In this document: one piece after another, positions 7,987 to 17,100 of the stretch
How the letters are laid out: each line of letters starts with the position of its first letter
How positions within the stretch are numbered: position 1 is the stretch's first letter
Source: a bacterium
GTDB taxonomy: Bacteria; Bacteroidota; Bacteroidia; CAILMK01; JACPUW01
NCBI GenBank assembly: GCA_016124515.1
Contig: WGNN01000127.1
Location: forward strand, 1-36,928
Direction: 5' to 3'
DNA: 36,928 nt
Program-made: the position numbers and the translations under genes
The notes under the pieces: generated by a model
Database searches by the model: none
The model's input: the letters and a program-made list of their open reading frames with translations, nothing else
Told to the model about the DNA's origin: nothing

Positions 7987-10008
7987 TTACATCTTCGCAA
8001 ATCGCTCTATCACTTGTGAGCCGTTTTCAGTGGTGAGCCTCAGGTAATACAAACCGCTCTTCAGGTTGGCTACCGGTATTTGCATGTTGGCGGCTGCAGC
8101 AATATTTGATTCCATTGTCAACACTTTACCGCTAAGGTCAAGCACTTCAATTTGTTTAATGGCTGATCGTGTTTCTACCTGCACCTGCAATACATCATGA
8201 GCAGGATTCGGATACAAGTTCAAGCGGGGTTTTTCAACCTGCTCCACCGCATTGATATGTTCTATTTGCACATGCGAACTGCCGGTTTCGTTTAGGGTGC
8301 CACCCACGCCATCGGCCGATCCACCACTAATGCAGTAATAACTTCCTGAAGCGGTTTCTATGAGTTTTACCGCACGCACGGCATACACATATTCGCCTGA
8401 AAACCAGTTGCTTTTGTCAATATATGAGGTGGTGGTTATGATGGTCTCATTCACTTTTGTGTAGTTGTTCAATGAGTCAACACGGTAAATATTGTAGCCA
8501 TCCACATTTTTGGCTGCGGTCCAGCTCAGTTCCACATTGCCATTGTTGCTTTGGGCGCTCAGGTCGCTTGGCGCTTCGCAGTAGTACATACATAAGGTGG
8601 GGTCGCCCATAAGAGCAATATGTATGCTGTTGTGCGAATAGTTGAAATTGCCATTGAAATAGTCAGAGGTGTTGTTGGCCGTGAGCCGTGTGCCAAATCC
8701 AATATTGAGCCCCAACGACATGTGGTGCACATACCATTTTGGTATGCCTCCCCAGCAACTCGTGAGCGATGAATTGCAAAGTGGTGCTCGCAAAAAGTTG
8801 TCTTGGTAATCCCAATCGCCAAAGAAACTGCCGGCTACCATGGTAAATACATTGTGCATGGGTTTAGCAGCAAAATCGCTGGTGCGGGCGGTTCCATTGT
8901 TCAGCCCGGCACAGGTGGTAAAAGAACCCGCACCACAACCATAGCTCCACAAATAGCTGCCCCTCCGTTGTGAGGTCATGTAGTCTGATGTATCGCTGAT
9001 GCTATCGGTGGCAAACATGGTGGAGAAATTGTGGTAGCCGGTAGAAGCGATGTTGAGCGAGGTAAAATTGTTGTCAATCAAAGCCCTGTTTCGTGCTTTC
9101 CATTGTCCCGTTCTAAAGGCATGGTTTCGGTCCAGGTAATCAATCATCAGCGCTTCTTCGGTTCTGCCAAAGGCGGGCATGGCATAAAAATCTACCCTTC
9201 CCACTTGCAGTTCTACCGGCGATGGCAATTTGGTTTGGTCGTACTTACCGTCGCCCGGGCGGTTGTTGTTGCGCTCCAGTTTTGATGTGGTATAGTTAAC
9301 AGAATTGTCTGTCCAAGTACCATCCAAATCTCCGTAAAATACGTCGGCGGGCCAGGCACCGGTGTGGTCGCCCGAGCCTTCTACGTGTCCATCGGGTGGC
9401 GGTATATTGCCTCCTGAAAATCCACCTGAGTAGGGCACGGGAATATGCCCCAACAGCAACAGGGCTTCAGCGGGGTTTTTCATTTCTTTTGATGCGGCCA
9501 CTATGCGGTCTTTCACTACGGGCACCGTTTCGCTGCGTCCGGCATATATTTTTTGTACATACCAACCTTCGGCATTCAGGTCAGACTCCAGCCGGGCTAT
9601 TTCGTCGGCTACCGAAGTCATGAAAAAACTGTCGATAACCAATATAAGACCGCCTTTGCTGGCAATTTCTTCTTTTTTAATGCCGGCGTACAAATAGCCA
9701 AGCGCCACGGTTTGTCCGCCGCTTGATTTTACCACCAAATACTCATAGCCCAAGCCGGTTTGTGCGTTGTTGTCAAGGTAGGTGGTTTCGGGTGCATAAA
9801 TGGTGGTTTGCTGTGTCCAGCTCGCATCGCCCAGCATCCTTTTATATACCAGGTAACTTCCTGTAAAACCATCGGTATGTTCCCAGTTGAGGCTTAAACC
9901 ATTGCTTTCTTCATTCACGTGCATCATAAGCACTTGCTCCTTGGCCACTTGCGCCAAAAGGCTGTTGCCGGCCAAGAGTACAAAAAAGAGGGTAAATAAT
10001 TTATTCAT
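7987..10008 (-). CDS. T9SS cargo protein with Fn3 domains and a C25-peptidase-like core
   Basis: A 673-residue secreted protein. The start is set at ATG 10008 because a clean signal peptide follows (KLFTLFFVLLAGNSLLAQ); an upstream in-frame start would add 37 residues without one. Order of parts: fibronectin type III-like domain about residues 22-108; a central domain beginning GLILVIDSFF; a second Fn3-like domain about 478-566; and a C-terminal type IX secretion sorting domain starting at LNLYPNPAHDVLQVQV near residue 593. The central domain contains LWSYGCGAGSFTTCAG near residue 355 and ends with HIALMGDPTLCMYY, like the end of gingipain-type C25 cysteine peptidase domains. I do not see the usual GHG catalytic histidine motif, so peptidase activity is uncertain. 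It is exported through the Sec and T9SS routes. Confidence 0.8.
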   Translation of the reverse strand: MNKLFTLFFVLLAGNSLLAQVAKEQVLMMHVNEESNGLSLNWEHTDGFTGSYLVYKRMLGDASWTQQTTIYAPETTYLDNNAQTGLGYEYLVVKSSGGQTVALGYLYAGIKKEEIASKGGLILVIDSFFMTSVADEIARLESDLNAEGWYVQKIYAGRSETVPVVKDRIVAASKEMKNPAEALLLLGHIPVPYSGGFSGGNIPPPDGHVEGSGDHTGAWPADVFYGDLDGTWTDNSVNYTTSKLERNNNRPGDGKYDQTKLPSPVELQVGRVDFYAMPAFGRTEEALMIDYLDRNHAFRTGQWKARNRALIDNNFTSLNIASTGYHNFSTMFATDSISDTSDYMTSQRRGSYLWSYGCGAGSFTTCAGLNNGTARTSDFAAKPMHNVFTMVAGSFFGDWDYQDNFLRAPLCNSSLTSCWGGIPKWYVHHMSLGLNIGFGTRLTANNTSDYFNGNFNYSHNSIHIALMGDPTLCMYYCEAPSDLSAQSNNGNVELSWTAAKNVDGYNIYRVDSLNNYTKVNETIITTTSYIDKSNWFSGEYVYAVRAVKLIETASGSYYCISGGSADGVGGTLNETGSSHVQIEHINAVEQVEKPRLNLYPNPAHDVLQVQVETRSAIKQIEVLDLSGKVLTMESNIAAAANMQIPVANLKSGLYYLRLTTENGSQVIERFAKM

Positions 10009-10034
10009 AAAAGGGCTTTGTTTCGCGTTGCTGC

Positions 10035-10042
10035 CAAAATTA
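10035..10042 (-). promoter_or_regulatory. -7 box TAATTTTG of the T9SS cargo gene (minus strand)
   Basis: On the minus strand the sequence TAATTTTG matches TANNTTTG and lies 26 bases before the ATG at 10008. A TTTA element sits 19 bases further upstream, close to the expected -33 TTTG position. Together they form one of the better promoter candidates in the window. Confidence 0.55.
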
Positions 10043-10120
10043 GGCAATGATTGAAATATGGTAAACCACACTTTGCTGAAAAGCTGACGCAAATCATTTA
10101 AGCACAGCTGCCTCACCAAA

Positions 10121-10128
10121 TATTTTTG
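10121..10128 (+). promoter_or_regulatory. -7 box TATTTTTG of the TonB-receptor gene
   Basis: TATTTTTG matches TANNTTTG and ends 25 bases before the TTG start at 10154. A TTTA element at 10097-10100 stands 20 bases upstream, where a -33 box is expected. It faces away from the promoter of the minus-strand neighbour, so the 145-base gap is a divergent promoter region. Confidence 0.5.
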
Positions 10129-10153
10129 CTGCCCATTACGAACAAACGATATT

Positions 10154-12532
10154 TTGAAGACACGTGGATTATGGCTCGGCTTGTGGGCTGCTATTATTTG
10201 GCCAGGTTTGGTTTCTGCTCAGCAAAGCCGTATTACAGGCTTGGTGTTCAACGCACTCAACAAGGAGCCGCTCGAGAAAGCTTCCGTTTCGGTACAGGGA
10301 ACCGGCAAAGGAGCCACCACCGATTCGCTGGGTTATTTTGTGGTTGATGGAATTGCACCCGGCCTGTACAACCTTGAAGTGCGTTTTACCGGCTTTGAAA
10401 CCAGTATTGAGTACGAAATACGCACATCGAGTGTAAAACCGGTTTACATTGAAATTGGCCTGATACCAAGCACTTTTTCGCTGGGCGAGGTGGTGGTAAG
10501 CGACGAAGCCCGCACACATACGGTGGTTACGCCGCTTTCGGTGCAAAAGATTGGCTGGGCCGAGCTGCAACGCATGCCCGGCGCCACGCTCGATATTTCA
10601 AAAGCCATACAGAGCTATCCAGGGGTTTTGCCAAAATCATCGTTCGGATATAATATAGTAGTAAGGGGAGGGGCACCCAACGAAAATGCCTACTACCTCG
10701 ATGGGATTAAAATACCGGCCATCAACCACTTTAGCGTGCAAGGGGCAAGCGGCGGACCCAACGGATTGGTGAACCTTGACTTTATCCAAGACATGGAACT
10801 GTATTCGGGCGCCTTTCCGGCCAATTACCTTTCGGGGCTCAGCTCTTTGATGGATTTGCGCCAACGCGATGGCCGAAGCGATAGAATTGGATCGCGCATT
10901 ACCTTGGGATACAGCGATTTGGGTTGCACCATAGAAGGACCGCTTTCAAAAAAGTCAAATTTCATTATGTCGGCGCGTACTTCCTTTTCTCAATACTTGC
11001 TCAAAGCGCTCAATGTGCCCGTACTGCCTAAATACAAAGATTTTCAGTTCAGAAACAAATGGCGTTTTGACGATAAAAACGAGTTGATAATAACCGGGCT
11101 GGCGGGTTTTGATGTGTTTAAACTCAACACCACCGCTCCCGAAAGCGATGCACTATTATATAATGTAGGCTACATTCCCGAAGGCACACAAAACCAATAC
11201 GCCGTGGGTGCCAACTACAAGCACTACCTCAAAAACTCGTTCTACACCTTGGTGGTAAGCCGCAATGGCTTTGACAACAGGGCCGATAAATTCAGAAACA
11301 ACAGCTACCAGGAAGCCGACCGCCTGCTCAAATACCGTTCAGCTGAGGCGGAAAACCACATCCGCTTTGAGCACAACATTTACCAAGGCAATACCGAGTT
11401 TAAATATGGTATTACCTATGTGCACAACCAATCAAAAATTAATGTGGCGGGCTACGATGTGGGCGGCGCAGGAGTAGAACATGTTGACTTCAGCAACCAA
11501 ATGCAATACAACCAATACGGAGCCTTTGCCTTGGTGAGCAAGCGCTTAATGGACAGCAAACTGGGCATTACCGCAGGTTTGCGCAGCGATGGGAGCAATG
11601 TGGCCAAAAGCATGCGCAATCCGCTGGGGCAAATTTCACCCCGCCTGTCGGCCAACTATGCACTCACCGAGTTTTTAAGTTTGAAGTCAACCGCGGGTAT
11701 CTACTACCAAATGCCACCACAAATAATTTTGGCCTACAATGCCGCCAATGTTGACCAAGGGCTATCGGATTATATGAAAGCCAAACAGGCTTCGGTGGGT
11801 TTTGAATACCGCAACAAGAAAACCTATCGGGCCTCGGTTGACCTATATTATAAAGGATACAGCCAATACCCCTTTTTGCTTCGCGATTCCATCTCGTTTG
11901 CCAATGCCATGGCCGATTATGTAGTGGTGGGCAACCAACCATCGGTAGCCAACAGCACAGGCCGCAGCTACGGAGCCGAGTTGTTTATACAGCAGAAACT
12001 CAAGCGCAACTATTGGTGGATGTTGGCTTACTCCTACAACAAATGCGAGTTCAAAGACAAGAAAGGCGTTTTCAGACCTTCGTCGTGGGAGAGTTTGCAC
12101 TTCATTACCCTGAATGTGGGCAAAACCTTTAAGCGCAACTGGCAGTTGGGCATCAAATGGCGCTACAGCAATGGCACACCCTACACGCCATACAATGTGT
12201 CAAAATCATCGGTTATAGACAACTGGAATGTGACCAACAAAGGCGTGTTTGACTACAACCAACTCAATGCCAAGCGCCTGCCTTCGTTTCATCAAATGGA
12301 CATAAGGGTTGACAAAAACTGGTGGTTTGGCAAGTGGAACCTCAACATGTTTTTCGATTTGCAAAATGCCTACGGATCCAACATACAGCTCATGCCATAC
12401 CTCACCACTTCAAGAGACAGCAACTGGAATCCGATAGTTGATCCGGCCAATCCGGGGCACTATCTGTTGAAGCAGATAAACAGCGATACCGGGCGCACGC
12501 TCTACACTCTTGGATTGATAGCCGAGTTTTAA
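10154..12532 (+). CDS. TonB-dependent receptor with carboxypeptidase-regulatory-like domain
   Basis: A 792-residue outer-membrane receptor that takes up a substrate with energy from TonB-ExbBD. The start is TTG 10154, giving a signal peptide that ends GLVSAQQ; no in-frame ATG lies nearby. Residues about 25-110 form a carboxypeptidase-regulatory-like beta-sandwich (ITGLVFNALNKEPLEKASVS, then GYFVVDGIAPGLYNLEVRF). Residues about 123-236 are the plug, with SKAIQSYPGVLPKSS, VVRGGAPNENAYYLDGI and a late DLRQRDG motif. The rest is the 22-strand barrel region, rich in alternating aromatic strands and closing with LGLIAEF, a terminal Phe as expected for barrel insertion. No SusD partner follows, so it is not a canonical SusCD pair; the substrate cannot be read from the sequence. 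It diverges from the T9SS cargo gene. Confidence 0.92.
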   Translation: MKTRGLWLGLWAAIIWPGLVSAQQSRITGLVFNALNKEPLEKASVSVQGTGKGATTDSLGYFVVDGIAPGLYNLEVRFTGFETSIEYEIRTSSVKPVYIEIGLIPSTFSLGEVVVSDEARTHTVVTPLSVQKIGWAELQRMPGATLDISKAIQSYPGVLPKSSFGYNIVVRGGAPNENAYYLDGIKIPAINHFSVQGASGGPNGLVNLDFIQDMELYSGAFPANYLSGLSSLMDLRQRDGRSDRIGSRITLGYSDLGCTIEGPLSKKSNFIMSARTSFSQYLLKALNVPVLPKYKDFQFRNKWRFDDKNELIITGLAGFDVFKLNTTAPESDALLYNVGYIPEGTQNQYAVGANYKHYLKNSFYTLVVSRNGFDNRADKFRNNSYQEADRLLKYRSAEAENHIRFEHNIYQGNTEFKYGITYVHNQSKINVAGYDVGGAGVEHVDFSNQMQYNQYGAFALVSKRLMDSKLGITAGLRSDGSNVAKSMRNPLGQISPRLSANYALTEFLSLKSTAGIYYQMPPQIILAYNAANVDQGLSDYMKAKQASVGFEYRNKKTYRASVDLYYKGYSQYPFLLRDSISFANAMADYVVVGNQPSVANSTGRSYGAELFIQQKLKRNYWWMLAYSYNKCEFKDKKGVFRPSSWESLHFITLNVGKTFKRNWQLGIKWRYSNGTPYTPYNVSKSSVIDNWNVTNKGVFDYNQLNAKRLPSFHQMDIRVDKNWWFGKWNLNMFFDLQNAYGSNIQLMPYLTTSRDSNWNPIVDPANPGHYLLKQINSDTGRTLYTLGLIAEF

Positions 12533-12692
12533 AAAATGGGTGGGGCAGAGGTTGCCTTGCGCACTCTTAAAATTTGAAAAATCGCCATAAAATGCGTGGA
12601 AAATGGTGGATAATATTTTGATAAACGACAAATTTCGCTGCTTATTCGCCTCTGTTTATAAGGCTTAATATACTGTAAAACATGTCCTTACA

Positions 12693-12711
12693 AATGGCTT
12701 CTACAGCCATT
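12693..12711. other. Hairpin upstream of the act operon
   Basis: AATGGCT and AGCCATT form a perfect 7-base-pair stem around a 5-base loop in the 297-base gap between the TonB receptor and actA. No T-tract follows at once, so it is a weak terminator candidate for the receptor gene or an operator-like site about 65 bases before the putative act promoter. The rest of the gap holds no gene that I can see. Confidence 0.3.
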
Positions 12712-12776
12712 AAACTGCGTTTTCAATTTTCTTGACAAGAAAAGGAACCATTTCTTCTTTTACTAAAATTAACAAC

Positions 12777-12784
12777 TACATTTG
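12777..12784 (+). promoter_or_regulatory. -7 box TACATTTG of the act operon
   Basis: An exact match to TANNTTTG placed 45 bases before the actA ATG, giving a leader of about 40 bases. It is the only such match close upstream of the operon, so it is the likely promoter for all six genes. A -33 box is not clear at the expected spacing. Confidence 0.5.
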
Positions 12785-12829
12785 CGCAGGATTTTGGACA
12801 TGGTTCAGCATTTAAAGTTATAAAGACAG

Positions 12830-14158
12830 ATGTTCATGAATAGGCTTTTGAGCGTTTCAAGCTCGCTATTAATAGCAATCATTTTACTTCTTGGCCACCC
12901 GGTAAAGGCAGCCGACGCTGCCAATGGGGAGAAGCTTTTCAAGGCCAACTGTGGTGCATGCCACATCTTGGGTCGTCCTATGACAGGCCCTAACCTTGTT
13001 GGAGTTTCTTCCAGATGGGAGGACAAAGAACTGCTACACACCTGGATTAAGAATCCGGGTAAAGCAAAGGCCACTGGCGACCCGTACATCACACAGCTGC
13101 TTGCTGAGTGGGAGCCAAAGAGTGGTTTAATGGCCGCACAGGCCGTTTCAGATGCCGAAATTGATGACATTTTGGCTTATATTGACAACTGGGCTCCGCC
13201 CGCACCGGTGCAAGACCAAACTACTGCCGATACACAGGGAGAAGGAGGTGTAACCTACGATGAGAATATTATGATTCTCAGTGTTATACTTCTCATACTG
13301 GTACTCGTTTTAGGTTTGGTACTCACCATCCGCGCACGAATCTCAAAAATCATTGCCGCGCAAGAAGGTTTGCCCGATGCTGAAAAGCCGGGTCCAATCA
13401 AAGTGTTGATTGATGAGTTGAAGGATTTCGTAGTTAACCAAATGAACCCCACTCTTTTGGTATTAACTGTAGGCGGTATTTTGTCAATATTCCTGGTAAT
13501 CGATTTGTACAACCGCGCACAAGACTTGGGCTTGCAACAGGGTTATGCCCCCGACCAACCCATCAAGTTCTCGCACAAACTGCACGCAGGTCAGTACGGC
13601 ATCGATTGTCAATACTGCCACACCGGTGTTGAGAAATCGAAAAATGCCAACATACCTTCTTCAAACATCTGTATGAACTGCCACACGGTGGTGCAAAGCG
13701 GCCCCAAATACGGAACAGAAGAAATTTCGAAAATATACGCGGCCATAGGATACGATGCCACCACAGGCAACTATACCGGCGAAACCAAACCGGTAGAGTG
13801 GGTGAGAATCCACAACCTGCCCGACCACGTTTACTTCAGCCACAAACAACACGTAGTAGCCGGCAACCTCGATTGCGAAAACTGCCACGGCAATGTGCGC
13901 GAAATGGAAGTGGTAGAGCAAGTTTCGTTGCTCGAAATGGGTTGGTGTATCAACTGCCACCGCGAAACAGAAGTGGTAATAGACAACAACTATTACCAAG
14001 AGCATTTTCATCAAGTATTTGAAGATGATTATGCAAAATATCTGGAGAAAAATCCGGATAAAAAAGATGAAGTGAAGCTTGGCGACTTCATCAAAAATCA
14101 CAAGAAATATACCGTGAGTGACATGGGTGGTTTGGAATGTCAAAGATGTCACTATTAG
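12830..14158 (+). CDS. actA: ActA, hexahaem cytochrome c subunit of alternative complex III
   Basis: A 442-residue haem subunit of alternative complex III, which oxidises menaquinol and reduces cytochrome c or a similar carrier. After a signal peptide (cleaved near VKAADA) comes a cytochrome c domain with CGACH at residues 41-45. Then a membrane helix at about 144-166, a second helix near 205-225, and a C-terminal pentahaem region with CQYCH (260), CMNCH (281), CENCH (349), CINCH (373) and CQRCH (437, almost the last residues). That makes six covalent haems, one more than the five of the founding Rhodothermus ActA; an extra N-terminal monohaem domain fused to ActA is, from memory, common in Bacteroidota. 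First gene of the operon, 32 bases before actB. Confidence 0.95.
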   Translation: MFMNRLLSVSSSLLIAIILLLGHPVKAADAANGEKLFKANCGACHILGRPMTGPNLVGVSSRWEDKELLHTWIKNPGKAKATGDPYITQLLAEWEPKSGLMAAQAVSDAEIDDILAYIDNWAPPAPVQDQTTADTQGEGGVTYDENIMILSVILLILVLVLGLVLTIRARISKIIAAQEGLPDAEKPGPIKVLIDELKDFVVNQMNPTLLVLTVGGILSIFLVIDLYNRAQDLGLQQGYAPDQPIKFSHKLHAGQYGIDCQYCHTGVEKSKNANIPSSNICMNCHTVVQSGPKYGTEEISKIYAAIGYDATTGNYTGETKPVEWVRIHNLPDHVYFSHKQHVVAGNLDCENCHGNVREMEVVEQVSLLEMGWCINCHRETEVVIDNNYYQEHFHQVFEDDYAKYLEKNPDKKDEVKLGDFIKNHKKYTVSDMGGLECQRCHY

Positions 14159-14190
14159 TCTTTCCTATAATTTAATCAGAACAATTAACA

Positions 14191-17100
14191 ATGGAGCATA
14201 ATAACAGAAGGTATTTCAAAAGTCTTGAAGAGCTTTCTAACCCGTCTTCAGTGGTTGAAAAAGAATTTTTGCCGGAAACCCCCGGAAAAAATATAATTGA
14301 TGAAGGTGAATTTGATCTCAAATCTTCAAGGAGAGACTTTTTAAAATTCATGGGCTTTGGTATATCAGCTGCTACGCTTGCAGCCTGTACCAAAACGCCT
14401 GTTAAAAAAGCAATTCCTTACGTAATAAAGCCCAGCGAAGTTGATCCGGGCATACCCAACTACTACGCATCATTTTACCCCGACGGTGGCTATGGCGTGT
14501 TGGTAAAAACCCGCGAAGGTCGTCCCATAAAAATCGAAGGAAACGATATGGATCCTTTGTCGCTGGGAGGTACCACCGCTGCAGGTCAGGCAAGTGTACT
14601 GTCTATTTATGACGAAGGTCGTTTGCACGGCCCTGTGAAAGACGGCAAACCCACCACTTGGGATGAGCTGGATAAGGATGTGTACATGGGTCTGCGCAAC
14701 ATCTCATCAAAAGGTGGCAGAATAGCCATCCTTTCTGAAGGAATCAACAGCCCATCAACACTCAGAGCAATTGCCAAATTCAAAGAAGCGCATCCTACCA
14801 CAACACATGTACAATATGATGCGGTTTCTTATTATGGTATTAGAAAAGCCTACCGCAACAGCTTGGGCAAATCCATTATTCCAAGCTATTGCATCAACAA
14901 GGCAAATACCATCGTGTCATTCGACGCCGACTTTTTGGGCACTTGGCTTACTCCGGTAGCCTTTACCAAACAGTACAGCAGCGTACGCGACGTAACCGCG
15001 CATGAGGAAATGGCTTACCACGTACAATTTGAAAGCCATTTGTCGCTTTCAGGTGCCAAAGCCGATTTGCGCATGCCTTGCAAACCATCAGAGCAGGGAG
15101 CTGCTATGGTGGCCTTGTACAACGCACTTGCATCAAAAGCAGGCAAAAGCAGCCTTTCCAATCCGGGTGAGTTCAACTCTTTCATAACCAAGGAAAAAAT
15201 TGACCACATTGCGGATGAACTTTGGAAAAACAAAGGAAAAGGTCTTGTGCTTTGCGGTGCCAACGACGAAAACCAACAGGCTCTTGCCATTGAAATAAAT
15301 AAGCTTATTGGCAGCTACGGCAGTACCATCAATACCCAAAAAACGGTAAACCTGTACAATGGCAACGACGAAGCCATGCAGAAATTGGTAGCTGACATGA
15401 ATGCCGGTAGCATTAGTGCCTTGATAGTTTACGGAGCAAATCCGGCTTACAACTATCCTGAAGCGGCTAAATTCGGACAAGGTTTGACCAAAGTGGAACT
15501 CACCGTTTCATTGTCTGACCGATTGGACGAAACCAGCATACTTACCAAATATGTGGCTCCTGACAACCATTGGCTCGAAAGCTGGAACGATTTCAATCCG
15601 GTAACCGACCAATACAGCTTGTCTCAACCCACCATTCAAGCCATTTTTGATACACGTCAGGCGCAGGAATCCATTTTGAAATGGGGAAAAACTCCTGTAG
15701 CTTATTATGATTTTGTAAAGGAAACCTGGGCACAGAGCTCGACCATTTCGGGTATGGCTTTCGAAAAATTTTGGAAGCAAAGCCTGCACGATGGTTTGTA
15801 TATAGCCGGTAGAAAACACAGTAGCGCATCAGAAGCCGCTGCACACACTGCCGAAACCAACGGTCACGGCGAAATGGCCGCTGCAGCTACTGCAGGTGCC
15901 GTAGTGGTTGATTCAGCTGAGGTAACCACCCATGAGAGAGTAGGCGTATTGCGTGCTGCCCGCGAAGTGGTAAGTGGCGAGAATAACATGCGTGGCGCTG
16001 TGCACGATGTATTGCACGGTCGTGAAAATACTGAAGTTGTAATGACCGCAACCGCAGTACCCGCCGGAACCGCTGCTGCCGATATGGCAATGGCAGGAGA
16101 AGGCGATGCAGCAATGACTGCCAACACAGGAATGACTCCTTCAGGAGTTGATTTAACCTCTGTTTCGTCAAAACTAATAGCAGACAAAAACAAGGCAAGC
16201 GGCACCGAAGTAACCCTGTACCAAAAAACAGGTATTATGGATGGCCGTTTCTCAAACAACCCTTGGTTGCTTGAGTTGCCCGATAGCATATCAAAAGTTT
16301 CGTGGGACAACTACGCTTGTGTTTCGCCGGTATTTGCAGCCGAAAATGGCTGGAGCGACGGCGATTTGATCAGCGTATCAGCCAACGGCTTTACCATAGA
16401 CAATGTGCCTGTGTTGCAAATTCCGGGTCAGTTGTCAGGCACTATTTCATTGGCACTTGGCTACGGTCGTGCCATGGATGCCAAAGCAGGTAGAGTGGCC
16501 AATGGTGTGGGTATCAATTTTTACCCGTTTGTGGTAAATGGCACTACAAGAAGCTATTCATTTGCCGGTGCTGAGATTCAGAAAACCGGAACAGGATACG
16601 AGTTGGCCAAAACCCAAACCCACCACCACATACAATTGCCAACCGGTTTGGGTAAAAAAGACCGCCCTTCAACCGCACAGCGCAAGAACGATATTGTAAA
16701 GGAAACAAGCTTGGGTACTTTGGTAGCCTACCGCAGCAACAAACATCACGGAGCAGAAGCCCATGGTGAGCACGGTGCACATGGCCACGAAGGTGCCGAA
16801 GTAGATAAAGTTTACAAAGACTATAGCGACGCACCAAACAAGTACAAAGGCGCAAACATTTACCCTGATTGGAAAGAAGAAAGGAATTTCTACAAAGCCA
16901 TTCACTGGGGTATGACGGTAAACCTGAATACTTGCACCGGCTGTAATGCTTGTGTGATAGCTTGTCAGTCAGAAAACAACATACCTGTAGTAGGCAAGTC
17001 AGAAGTGATGCGCCGAAGAGAAATGCACTGGATACGCATAGACCGCTACTACGCCACCACCGACCGCAAGGAAGAAGACCGTCCTTTGCTTTACACCGAC

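Noticed and set aside
10154..12532. SusC of a SusCD pair
   Set aside because: The receptor has the regulatory-like domain typical of SusC-type proteins, but no SusD-like lipoprotein gene follows, and its length (792) is short for SusC (about 1,000).
13661..14152. 163-codon antisense open frame in actA
   Set aside because: Its run of Val/Phe/His is what the haem-rich plus-strand sequence gives when read backwards.
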